Shown here: piece by piece, positions 53,264 to 63,367 of the stretch
Layout of the letters: each line of letters opens with the position of its first letter
Numbering within the stretch: position 1 is the first letter of the stretch
NCBI GenBank assembly: GCA_938027685.1
Contig: CALJAM010000022.1
Span: 1-64,000 of the forward strand
From: an uncultured Bryobacteraceae bacterium
GTDB lineage: Bacteria; Acidobacteriota; Terriglobia; Bryobacterales; Bryobacteraceae
Direction of reading: 5' to 3'
DNA length: 64,000 nucleotides
Position numbers and translations under genes: made by a program
Notes under the pieces: model-generated
Database searches by the model: none
Told to the model about the DNA's origin: nothing
What the model saw: the letters and a program-made list of their open reading frames with translations, nothing else

Positions 53264-54153
53264 AACGATCTGCCCGTCAGTGCGCGATAGGCTTCACGAT
53301 ACTTTTCGGCCGTCCTCTCGGCCACTTCCGGCGGCAGCGGCGGCGCCGGCGGCTGCTTGTTCCAACCGACGGATTCCAGGTAATCGCGGACGTACTGCTT
53401 GTCGAAGGAGGGTTGCGGTCCTCCCGGTTGGTAGCCCTGGCGCGGCCAGAAGCGTGAGGAATCGGGCGTGAGGACTTCGTCAGCCAGCACCAGTTCGCCG
53501 TCGACGAGGCCGAACTCAAACTTGGTGTCCGCGATGATGATGCCGCGGCTTTCGGCGTACTCGGCGGCTTTCCGATAGATGCGCAGCGTGAGGTCGCGCA
53601 GCCGCCAGGCCAGGTCGCGGCCCACCAGCACCTCGACATCTTCCATGGAAATGTTTTCGTCGTGGCCGCTCTGCGCCTTGGTGGCCGGCGTGAAGATGGG
53701 CTCGGGCAGTTTTTCGCTCTCTTTCAAGCCGGGCGGCAGCGGGATTCCGCAGACGGCGCCGGAGCGCTGGTAGTCCTTCCAGCCCGAACCCGCAAGGTAA
53801 CCGCGCGCCACGCATTCCACTGGAAGCATCTGGGCGCGCCGCACCAGCATCGAGCGCCCTTCCAGTTGCTCGCGGTAGCGCGGTAGGGGTTCGGGATACT
53901 CTTCCACGTCGGCCGTCAGGAAGTGCACCGGAACGATATCGCGAAGAAACTCAAACCAAAATATCGAAAGCTGCGTCAAAACCCTTCCCTTGTCGGGAAT
54001 GCCCGTGGGCAAGACGTAGTCGAACGCGGAAATGCGGTCCGTGGCCACGATCAACAGGCGGTCACCCAGATCGTAGATATCCCGCACCTTGCCCCGCGCC
54101 AGCGGCCGTAGGCCGGGCAGATTCGTCTCCAGCAGCACCTTCGCGCTCGCCAT
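53260..54153 (-). CDS. purC: SAICAR synthase (phosphoribosylaminoimidazole-succinocarboxamide synthase)
   Basis: A 297-residue ATP-dependent ligase of purine synthesis, of the longer type. Visible blocks are GKVRDIYDLGDRLLIVATDR, ISAFDYVLPTGIPDKGRVLT, VECVARGYLAGSGWKDYQ, GHDENISMED, and DTKFEFGLVDGELVLADEVL, followed by TPDSSRFW. The ATG at 54153 is preferred to one at 54162, because a TACAAT -10 overlaps the latter and ends 7 nt before the former. It is the first gene of a three-gene operon. Confidence 0.95.
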   Translation of the reverse strand: MASAKVLLETNLPGLRPLARGKVRDIYDLGDRLLIVATDRISAFDYVLPTGIPDKGRVLTQLSIFWFEFLRDIVPVHFLTADVEEYPEPLPRYREQLEGRSMLVRRAQMLPVECVARGYLAGSGWKDYQRSGAVCGIPLPPGLKESEKLPEPIFTPATKAQSGHDENISMEDVEVLVGRDLAWRLRDLTLRIYRKAAEYAESRGIIIADTKFEFGLVDGELVLADEVLTPDSSRFWPRQGYQPGGPQPSFDKQYVRDYLESVGWNKQPPAPPLPPEVAERTAEKYREAYRALTGRSL

Positions 54154-54160
54154 CGCCGTC

Positions 54161-54166
54161 ATTGTA
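54161..54166 (-). promoter_or_regulatory. -10-like hexamer of purC
   Basis: Minus strand TACAAT ends 7 nt before the ATG at 54153, which implies a leaderless purC transcript. No -35 or Shine-Dalgarno sequence is clear. Confidence 0.35.
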
Positions 54167-54206
54167 CGACAGCGTCAGCGCGGCCAGAGCCCGTGCGCGG
54201 ATTCCT

Positions 54207-54212
54207 TATACT
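54207..54212 (+). promoter_or_regulatory. -10-like hexamer of the glycosyltransferase fusion gene
   Basis: TATACT ends 12 nt before the ATG at 54225, leaving a leader of about 5 nt. Confidence 0.4.
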
Positions 54213-54224
54213 GGGGTATTTCCC

Positions 54225-55637
54225 ATGAAGCTCTCGATCCTGATGCCGGTTTACAACGAGCGCACCGTGGTCGAGCGCTGCCTTCAGCAGGTGCTTGCCG
54301 CGCCGCTGCCCGAGAACATGGATCGGGAGATCATCATCGTCGACGATTGTTCTACCGACGGCACGTGGGCGATTCTGGAGCGCATGGCGGCCGCGCATCC
54401 GGAGATTCGCCTGTTCCGGCACCCCGTCAACCGCGGTAAGGGCGCCGCCGTCCGCACCGCCATCCAGCAGGCCACCGGCGACTTTTGCCTCATCCAAGAC
54501 GCCGACCTCGAGTACGATCCCAACGAGTACCCCCGCCTGCTGCGTCCCTTGCTGGACGGCCACGCTGACGCCGTCTTCGGCTCCCGCTACCGGGGCAGCG
54601 AGCAGACGCGCGTGCTGCCCTTCCGCCACTCGATGATCAACAAGTTCCTCACGCTGGTCTCCAATTTGTTCTCCAATCTGAATCTCACCGACATGGAGAC
54701 CTGCTACAAGGTCTTCCGAACCGACCTGCTCAAGAGCATCCCCATCCGCTCGGACCGCTTCGGCTTCGAGCCCGAGATCGTCATGAAGTCGGCCAAGCGG
54801 AACTTCCGCATTTACGAGACGCCCATCAGCTACCACGGCCGCACCTACGAAGAGGGCAAGAAGATCGGTTGGAAGGACGGGCTGCAGGCGCTGGCGACCA
54901 TTGTGCGCTTCTGGCTGATCGACGACCTGTACGTAGAGCCATACGGGCGCGGGCTGCTGAACAACCTCACGGGGACGCCGCGATACTTGAGCTGGATCGC
55001 GCAGCTGCTGCGGCCGCACGTGGGCGACAGCGTGCTGGAGGTGGGCGCCGGCATCGGTCACATGACGGCGCGGCTGATGGGGCGCAAGCTGCGTTACGTC
55101 GCTACCGAGCGTGATCCCCTTTACCTGCACGCTTTGAATAACCGGTTCTTGCGCACCCCCAACGTCGAGGTGCGGCCACTCGACCCCGCCCGGCCTGAGG
55201 ACTTCGTGGAGCTCGGTCAGCGCTTCGAAACCGTCCTCCTCATCAACGTGCTCGAGTTCCTCGAGGATCCCTCCGCCACCGTGCGAGCGGCTGCCGACGT
55301 GCTCGAGCCGGGCGGCGCCATGCTGGTGCTGGTTCCGCAAGGGCCTTCCCTTTATTGCGGCATCGACCGCCGCCTCGGCCATCGCCGGCGCTTCCGGCGC
55401 GAGGAGCTGAGCACGATGATGGAGGCTGCGGGCCTATGCGTCGAACGGGCCTGGCAGCTCAACCGCGTCGGCGCGCTGGCTTGGAAGGTCTACGGAGGAC
55501 TGTTCGGCCGGCAGTCCATCCACAAACTCACCCTGAAGATCTTCGACAAGACCGTGTGGTTGTGGCGGCGTGTGGACGCTTTGCTTCCGTGGCGCGGGCT
55601 CACCCTGATCCTGCTGGCTCGCAAGCGCAGGCGTTGA
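54225..55637 (+). CDS. Glycosyltransferase family 2 fused to SAM-dependent methyltransferase
   Basis: A 470-residue two-domain protein. Residues 1-240 are a GT2 enzyme like dolichol/undecaprenyl-phosphate mannosyl- or glucosyltransferases (ILMPVYNERTVVERCLQQVL, IIIVDDCSTDGTW, QDADLEYDPNEYPRLL, METCYKVFR, FGFEPEI). Residues about 260-470 are a class I methyltransferase with motif I VLEVGAGIGHMTA and INVLEFLEDP. No transmembrane helix is obvious. It probably acts in lipid-linked sugar or surface glycan synthesis. The start at 54225 avoids overlap with purC. Confidence 0.88.
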   Translation: MKLSILMPVYNERTVVERCLQQVLAAPLPENMDREIIIVDDCSTDGTWAILERMAAAHPEIRLFRHPVNRGKGAAVRTAIQQATGDFCLIQDADLEYDPNEYPRLLRPLLDGHADAVFGSRYRGSEQTRVLPFRHSMINKFLTLVSNLFSNLNLTDMETCYKVFRTDLLKSIPIRSDRFGFEPEIVMKSAKRNFRIYETPISYHGRTYEEGKKIGWKDGLQALATIVRFWLIDDLYVEPYGRGLLNNLTGTPRYLSWIAQLLRPHVGDSVLEVGAGIGHMTARLMGRKLRYVATERDPLYLHALNNRFLRTPNVEVRPLDPARPEDFVELGQRFETVLLINVLEFLEDPSATVRAAADVLEPGGAMLVLVPQGPSLYCGIDRRLGHRRRFRREELSTMMEAAGLCVERAWQLNRVGALAWKVYGGLFGRQSIHKLTLKIFDKTVWLWRRVDALLPWRGLTLILLARKRRR

Positions 55638-56328
55638 AGAAATCGGCATTGGTTCCCGGCGGATCATGTTCGCAACCAGCCTTTTGCGGTGACATCGGGG
55701 ACTGGCAGCCTCGGCCGGGCGGCGAGTCCCCGGTAAAACGCGGAACCGAACGGTTCGCCGAGTCTACGCCGCACTTTGCACGGGTTCGGCGACCGAGAGG
55801 CGGATCCCGCGCCAGGATCTGCGCGCTGCGCCTCCGGCAGCAATCACGGAACAAGCCTCTCCGCAGCGAGCCAGCCGGGGATTGACACGGTTTTCGGGGG
55901 AGGGCGCATAGGGAGGGCAGGGAGGGAAGGGCAGGGAGGGAGATGCCAATGCAGGCCTCAAGCCGGCAGCAGAGCAGCGCCCCTCCCGCAGGAAAAGCAT
56001 CGCCTTGGCGATTCTCGCCTCTCTGTCGGCCGTCGTCCCGCTTTGGCCCGCGCCGGAATGCATCTACAGTGCCGACGCCCCGCTGTGGCGGGTCGCGTGT
56101 TCCGAAGGTTGGTCCTGTAGCTCCGAGACGTGTTGACCCTGTCCGGAGTGCATCTCGTACTGTGCCTGCGACCAAATCGCGGCTTGTCTTTGCGACGGTT
56201 TTTGGCTCGAACTGAATAGCTGCTGGACCCAGGGTCGCGAGGGCATCGGTTCCGGCGGCCCCGCGGCGAACCGGGAAGCTGTCCTCGCCGGGAAGGCGAG
56301 CGTTCGCTGAAGTACAAGGCGGTGAGTT
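55638..56328. other. 691-bp region with G-rich repeat and decayed-looking cysteine-rich frame
   Basis: No intact gene was recognised. It contains a short palindrome (GAACCG-AA-CGGTTC, 55743-55756), TTGACA at 55882-55887, a 30-bp G-rich tract (55911-55940) and a plus-strand frame (55990-56310) that encodes a signal-peptide-like stretch and many cysteines but has an in-frame TGA at 56134 and no usable start codon. It may be a decayed gene. Confidence 0.4.
55911..55940 (+). repeat. G-quadruplex-forming tract
   Basis: Seven runs of GGG are separated by only 1-2 nt (A, CA, A, AA, CA, A), the canonical pattern for a stable intramolecular G-quadruplex. It lies 24 bp after a consensus TTGACA, so it could sit at the start of a transcript. 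Confidence 0.7.
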
Positions 56329-57469
56329 ATGTGGCGCTTGCTTTCCCTTCTCACTGTAACGCCGGCGGCGCCTGGCCGGGAGTTTCGTCTGGAAACGGTC
56401 TGGACGACGGCCATCGGTCCGCTTTCGCCCCAGTCCTTCTTCAGGGGCGCGGCTTGCCCCGACGGTTCCGTGGTGATCACAAACGGCGGCGAGCTCAGCC
56501 TGTTCGGACTTGCGACTCGTGGCGCGGCACCGTGGACACGAAGTTCTCGAGGGTGCAGCGGTAGCGGGCTGCCACGCCGAGCATGCGTATCTGACGGGCG
56601 CCGATGCAGGGTGGCTGCACGCCGTCAAAGTGGACCAAGGCGGAATTTCGATGGCGTGGAGTCGTTATCTGAGCAGCGCCACCATGCGTGTGCTCGTCAC
56701 GGACGGGCAGATCTGGGTGCTCGGCCTGGCCCGCACGGGAGACTCCCATGCAGCCCTCAGACGCTTCCGGGTCGACGATGGCAAGCCGCTGGGGCCGCCG
56801 CGGTTGGGTTTGCCCCCATTGGTGGTAAGCTCGACTGCTGCACGCTTCTTTCGCGAGGGCGTACTGCTGCGGCGCAGGGGGGACATCCTGTTCCTGCCCG
56901 CCAATCCCCTTCAGTTGTGGCGCTTCGCTCCACGGGGAAAATTCCTGGATGTGAAGCGACCCGCCGGAACCGGGCTCGGCGAAGTGGAGCTACAGTCCGT
57001 TTGGTACGGACAAGCGCAACGCCGGACCGCCTATGACAGGATCCAGAACGGCGCCACCCTGCCGGACGACACGGTCGTAGTGCAAATCATTGCCGGCCTG
57101 CGCCCAAGGGCTGACCGTTCCTGGCTCGAAGTGATCGCGCCAGACCTGCAACGGGCAGTCGCGCGCATTCCCGTAACCCGGCCGTTCGGCATTCTGCTGG
57201 GCAGCGACCGCGAAGGCTATCTCTTCTCGTCAGACCGCTATATCGAGTCGGCGACCTTGGTCGAATCCCGCTTTGACACGCTAGCACGCAGCCGGCCACG
57301 CCTGTCGATGCCTGTGGTGGGCCTGGTCGCCGCGGCTGCACCCGGACAGACCGCATGGCGCGGATCGGCTGCGCGACCAGGCGGGCGGCTGCACGTAAGC
57401 GCGGACTGGCCGGCGGGGGATCGTGTCCGGTTCGGCGGACGCCGTCCCGGAGCACGGGACGCGAGCTGA
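56329..57469 (+). pseudogene. Frameshifted secreted beta-propeller-like gene
   Basis: The first ~65 codons (from ATG 56329) encode a signal peptide (WRLLSLLTVTPAAPG) and FRLETVWTTAIGPLSPQSFF, then GGELSLFGLA. From about 56510-56570 the sensible sequence continues in a second frame to the stop at 57469 (AEHAYLTGADAGWLHAVKVD, VLVTDGQIWVLGLARTGD, GVLLRRRGDILFLPANP, FGILLGSDREGYLFSSDRYI), which has the blade-like periodicity of a propeller. One frameshift would restore a protein of about 380 residues. It may be true decay or a sequencing/assembly error. Function unknown. Confidence 0.65.
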
Positions 57470-57551
57470 CCGGACGCCCTCGAATGCCTCCCGATCGCCC
57501 CATGGGGGGCTCAGGTGCGGAGGCCGCTGGAGACCCACTACGGCGAACCGC

Positions 57552-57557
57552 TAAACT
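57552..57557 (+). promoter_or_regulatory. -10-like hexamer of the isomerase gene
   Basis: TAAACT, preceded by GC, ends 8 nt before the ATG at 57566, implying a leaderless transcript. Confidence 0.35.
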
Positions 57558-57565
57558 GTGTTGAT

Positions 57566-58399
57566 ATGTCGTACGTCTTCAAGCATGCCACTTGCAACGA
57601 AGGCTTCAAGGACTGGGACTTTGCCCAGGCGGCCAAAACCATTCGCAAGATCGGTTACACCGGCATCGAGCTGGCGCCGTTCACCCTTGCCGAGGACGCC
57701 ACCACGGTGCCTGCCGACAAGCGCCGCGAGTACCGACGGATCATCGAGTCCGAGGGTCTGACTTTCGTCGGCCTGCACTGGCTGCTGGTCGGCCCCAAGG
57801 ATATCCACGTCACCACGCCCGACCGCGCCATTCGCGAGAGAAGCTGGCAGTACGTACACGGGCTGATTGACCTCTGCGCCGACCTGGGTGACGGCGGCGT
57901 GATGGTGTTCGGTTCGCCCAAACAGCGCTCTGCGACCGGCGGTCTGTCGCCCGCCGAAGCCAAGAAGCACTTCGTCGAGGGCCTCGCCGGGCTGGCCGAG
58001 CACGCGGCCCAGCGCGGCGTAACCGTGCTGGTGGAGGCGCTCTCACCCGATCAGACCGATGTCGTCACGTCGCTCGCCGAAGCGGTGGAGGTGGTCAACA
58101 CGATCAACCACCCGGCCATCCGCACCATGTTCGACACACACAACGCCGTAGCGGAGACGGAGCCGCACGACGTGCTCGTCGACCGGTACTTCGATCTGAT
58201 CCGTCACGTGCACGTGAACGAGATGGACGGCCGTCGCCCGGGTCTGGGCGATTACGACTTCAAGCCTGTGCTGCGCGTGCTCAAGCGCCGCAACTACCAG
58301 GGCTGGGTCTCGCTCGAGGCTTTCGACTTCACGGGCGGACCCGACAAGGTCGTGGAAGAATCGCTGCGCTATCTCGAAGAACAGATCGCTCTGCTCTGA
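57566..58399 (+). CDS. Xylose isomerase-like TIM-barrel sugar isomerase/epimerase
   Basis: A 277-residue member of the AP-endonuclease-2/xylose-isomerase-like superfamily. Barrel strands and metal residues are seen in GYTGIELAPFT, LTFVGLHWLLVGP, GGVMVFGSPKQRS, GVTVLVEALSP (Glu ligand), TMFDTHNAVAET, HVHVNEMDGRRPG and GWVSLEAFDF (final Glu). It probably isomerises or epimerises a keto-sugar; hydroxypyruvate isomerase-like or tagatose 3-epimerase-like enzymes are alternatives. The epimerase gene follows 17 bp later, so they are probably co-transcribed. Confidence 0.85.
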   Translation: MSYVFKHATCNEGFKDWDFAQAAKTIRKIGYTGIELAPFTLAEDATTVPADKRREYRRIIESEGLTFVGLHWLLVGPKDIHVTTPDRAIRERSWQYVHGLIDLCADLGDGGVMVFGSPKQRSATGGLSPAEAKKHFVEGLAGLAEHAAQRGVTVLVEALSPDQTDVVTSLAEAVEVVNTINHPAIRTMFDTHNAVAETEPHDVLVDRYFDLIRHVHVNEMDGRRPGLGDYDFKPVLRVLKRRNYQGWVSLEAFDFTGGPDKVVEESLRYLEEQIALL

Positions 58400-58416
58400 G
58401 CGGAAGAGCCATCGTA

Positions 58417-60694
<2,278 letters not shown>

Positions 60695-60698
60695 GGCC

Positions 60699-61251
60699 AT
60701 GCCAGGGGCGACGCGGCCCGCCGGCATCGACTTCTTGCGATGCGTGACCGTGCCGACGGAGACCCGGGTATGAACTCGCGAGCCCGCTCCCGCGCCGCGC
60801 CCCATCCAGCAACGCGCCCGCAGCTTCATATTCAGGGCTCGGACCTCCCTGATCGGACCCGACGAGGCGACCACGCGGCGCAAGCTCGGACCGCCCGCAG
60901 CGGTCGAGCGCGAGAAATGGCCCCATGCGCACGTGGCGTGCCAGGGGAACGAGCTCTACAGGCTGCTTTACGACGGACTGTTCGTCAGGCGCCTGCGCGT
61001 ACAGCCGCAAGGGGAGCCGGCGCGCGAGTTCACACTCGAGGTGCTCGTATGGTCGGATCGCCGGCGCTTCACGCAAGGCTTGAGCGTCGGCCTGCCTGCG
61101 GCGGACATCGTGTGTTTGCTCGGTCCTCCCCACCGAGCAGACGCCGGAATACCTGCGCTACCGCAACCATGAGGGTTATGAAGCCGCAGTGACCTTCGGC
61201 CTGCGGGACGGGCGCGTAGCCGCGATCCGCCGGGAGATCCCGGTGGATTGA
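60699..61251 (+). pseudogene. Broken hypothetical gene (in-frame stop plus frameshift)
   Basis: From ATG 60699 the frame reads PGATRPAGIDFLRCVTVPTE, meets TGA at 60771, then continues sensibly (SFIFRARTSLIGPDEATTRR, ELYRLLYDGLFVRRLRVQPQ, FTLEVLVWSDRRRF, GLPAADIVCLLGPP). At a C4 run (61128-61131) the frame breaks; dropping one C joins it to EYLRYRNHEGYEAAVTFGLR and GRVAAIRREIPVD before the stop at 61251. The ending looks faintly BamE-like. It is either a decayed gene or a real gene hit by sequencing errors. Confidence 0.55.
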
Positions 61252-61276
61252 GCCGCGCTATGGGCGGCTCTGCCGC

Positions 61277-63358
61277 TCACCTCTTCAGGTGTTTCTCCAA
61301 CCAGGCGTGAACTTCCTGGTAGAAAAGTCGGCTGTCTTCGGCCCGGGTGATCCAGTGATTCGCCTCTTCGAAGACGATGAGGCGGCCGGGAATGCGCAGC
61401 CGCTGGAGCACCGTCCAGGCTTCGAGCGTCTGGTTGAGCGGCACGCGGTAATCACGCTCGCCGACGGTCAGCAGCATGGGCGTGCGGAAATTCTTCGCGT
61501 AACGGATGGGGTTCTGCTCGCGCCACACCCGCCCTCCTTCCCAGGGAGGTCCGCCCGCAGCCACCTCGCGATGATAAACCATGTCGGAAGTGCCCCACTG
61601 CGATTCCAGGTCGATCAGTCCCGCGTGGGCGATGAGGCAGCGGTAACGGGTCGTGGTCGCCTGCATCCAGTAAGCCAGGTGCCCGCCGTAGCTGGCTCCC
61701 GCCGCCGCCTGGCGCGACCCGTCAATGAAGGGGAAGCGCCGGATGGCTTCGTCCGCTGCCTGGTTGATTTCCTCGGCAGGCCCGCGGAAGGGATCGCCCT
61801 GGATGGCCTGCGCAAAAGCCTCGCCGAAGCCCGTCGACCCGGTGTAGTTCGTCATCAGCACGACGTAACCTGGCGCGGCCAGAAGGTGGTAGTTCCAGCG
61901 CAGGAAGAAGTGGTCGCGCCACATGGTATGCGGTCCGCCGTGCATCAACACGAGCAGCGGGTATCTTTTGCTTTCATCGAAGCCGGCCGGCAAGGCCATC
62001 CAATTGTGGATCTGTTTGCCCCGGCGGCTCGTGAACCAGAACTGCCGTAACGGTTGCCAATCCAGGCCCGCGGCTCGCTCGCGGTTGAACTCGGTGAGAG
62101 CCGAGTGCCCGCCGCTGAGCTCGATGCGCACGATCTCCGGCGGCGAGACAGCGCTTTCCCAGTTGGCGAAAAGCAGCGTCTGCGGCGCCTTGGCTGGAAC
62201 GGCGAGTCGCGTGTAGCAGCCGTTGGTCACTCGGAATAGCGGCCGCACGGGGCCGCCCGCAGCGGAGACGGCGAACGGCTTTTCATGGCCGGCCTCCTCG
62301 GCCAGCAGGTAGACCGTGGCGCCGTCCGGGCTGACGGCGAAAGAGGTCACCGAGCGGTCCCATCCCTCGGTGAGAATACGGGCCGGGCCCGAGAGGGGCC
62401 AATCGAATCGCGCCAGCCGCACCAGGTTGTAGGTCTTGTCCGTGTGGGGCTCGTATAGCGCGTACAGCGCCTTGCCGTCGGGACTGAAGAGCGGGCGGCG
62501 AAAGCTGTCGCGGCCGCTGGTGAGCGCGCGCGGCTCGCCACCCTCGAGCGGCACCTGGTAGAGGTGAGTCGGGACCCACGAGTAGGCAGCAGCGTGTGCC
62601 TGGGTCGTGGCCACGAAGATCAGCGAGCGGCCGTCCGGCGCCCACGCAGCATCGAGTGACTCCCCACCCTCCGGCTCCCTGCGCCCGCGGAAACCGGTTT
62701 CGGCCGCCAGCTTGGTGCCGGCCAGCAGATCGCGTGGCCTAGCCCCTGGGACGGCCTCCTGAACGAACAGGTGCGGCCGCGTATCCTCGATCCACCGATC
62801 CCAGAAACGCACCGGGAACGTTTCGTAAATCCGCGCCCGCGCCTTCCGAGCCTTCCGCTCTGCCGCAATCTTGCGGTTGGACTCTTCATCCGTAGCGCCG
62901 GGATAGACCAGCGAAGTGAACGCAAGCAGTTTACCGTCCGGGCTCCAGCGCGGCGCCGAGGCACCCATCGTGAGCGACGTCACACGAACGGCATCGCCTC
63001 CCGCCAAATCCAGCACGTAAATCTGGTTGGCCTCGTCGCCTTCGCGGCGCGCGGAGAAAGCCAGGCGACGACTGTCCGGGCTCCAGGCTGGGTCGCTCTC
63101 CGGACCGCGCGTGGCCGTCAGGCGGCGCGGCGGACTGCTGCCGTCGGCGGCCACGATCCAGAGGTCGGAGACCTGCTTGGCTTCATCGTAAGCCGGCTCC
63201 ACGAGCGTGAATACGACCCAGCGGCCGTCAGGACTGGGGACGGGAGCCCCGACCCGCTTCATCAACCATATGGCTTCGTGCGTAATTGGGGTCTTCTGCG
63301 CCGCCAGCGGCAGCGCCGCCGCTACAAACACGATGCCCAGCGTCGCGCGCCCGCGCAT
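61277..63358 (-). CDS. Secreted S9 family prolyl oligopeptidase-type peptidase
   Basis: A 693-residue exported serine peptidase. Signal peptide at about 1-20 (LGIVFVAAALPLAAQ). A TolB/WD40-like propeller (about 35-400, with repeated SPDGRWVVFT, SPDSRRLAFS, SPDGKLLAFT and SPDGKALYAL blades) precedes an alpha/beta-hydrolase domain with nucleophile S556 in GASYGG, D636 in GERDYRVP and H668 in EEANHW. It is an acylaminoacyl- or dipeptidyl-peptidase type enzyme. It starts 9 bp after the M28 gene on the same strand, so the two form a peptide-degrading operon. Confidence 0.93.
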   Translation of the reverse strand: MRGRATLGIVFVAAALPLAAQKTPITHEAIWLMKRVGAPVPSPDGRWVVFTLVEPAYDEAKQVSDLWIVAADGSSPPRRLTATRGPESDPAWSPDSRRLAFSARREGDEANQIYVLDLAGGDAVRVTSLTMGASAPRWSPDGKLLAFTSLVYPGATDEESNRKIAAERKARKARARIYETFPVRFWDRWIEDTRPHLFVQEAVPGARPRDLLAGTKLAAETGFRGRREPEGGESLDAAWAPDGRSLIFVATTQAHAAAYSWVPTHLYQVPLEGGEPRALTSGRDSFRRPLFSPDGKALYALYEPHTDKTYNLVRLARFDWPLSGPARILTEGWDRSVTSFAVSPDGATVYLLAEEAGHEKPFAVSAAGGPVRPLFRVTNGCYTRLAVPAKAPQTLLFANWESAVSPPEIVRIELSGGHSALTEFNRERAAGLDWQPLRQFWFTSRRGKQIHNWMALPAGFDESKRYPLLVLMHGGPHTMWRDHFFLRWNYHLLAAPGYVVLMTNYTGSTGFGEAFAQAIQGDPFRGPAEEINQAADEAIRRFPFIDGSRQAAAGASYGGHLAYWMQATTTRYRCLIAHAGLIDLESQWGTSDMVYHREVAAGGPPWEGGRVWREQNPIRYAKNFRTPMLLTVGERDYRVPLNQTLEAWTVLQRLRIPGRLIVFEEANHWITRAEDSRLFYQEVHAWLEKHLKR

Positions 63359-63367
63359 GGCTCGGCC

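Noticed and set aside
55743-55756. Palindrome GAACCG-AA-CGGTTC
   Set aside because: Too short to call an operator or terminator; no gene start or end is close enough to give it a role.
55600-56628. Long minus-strand reading frame of 342 codons opposite the gene-free region
   Set aside because: The translation is Arg/Pro/Ser-rich without domains, and it runs antisense to the protein-like frames of the propeller gene; long antisense frames are common at this GC content.
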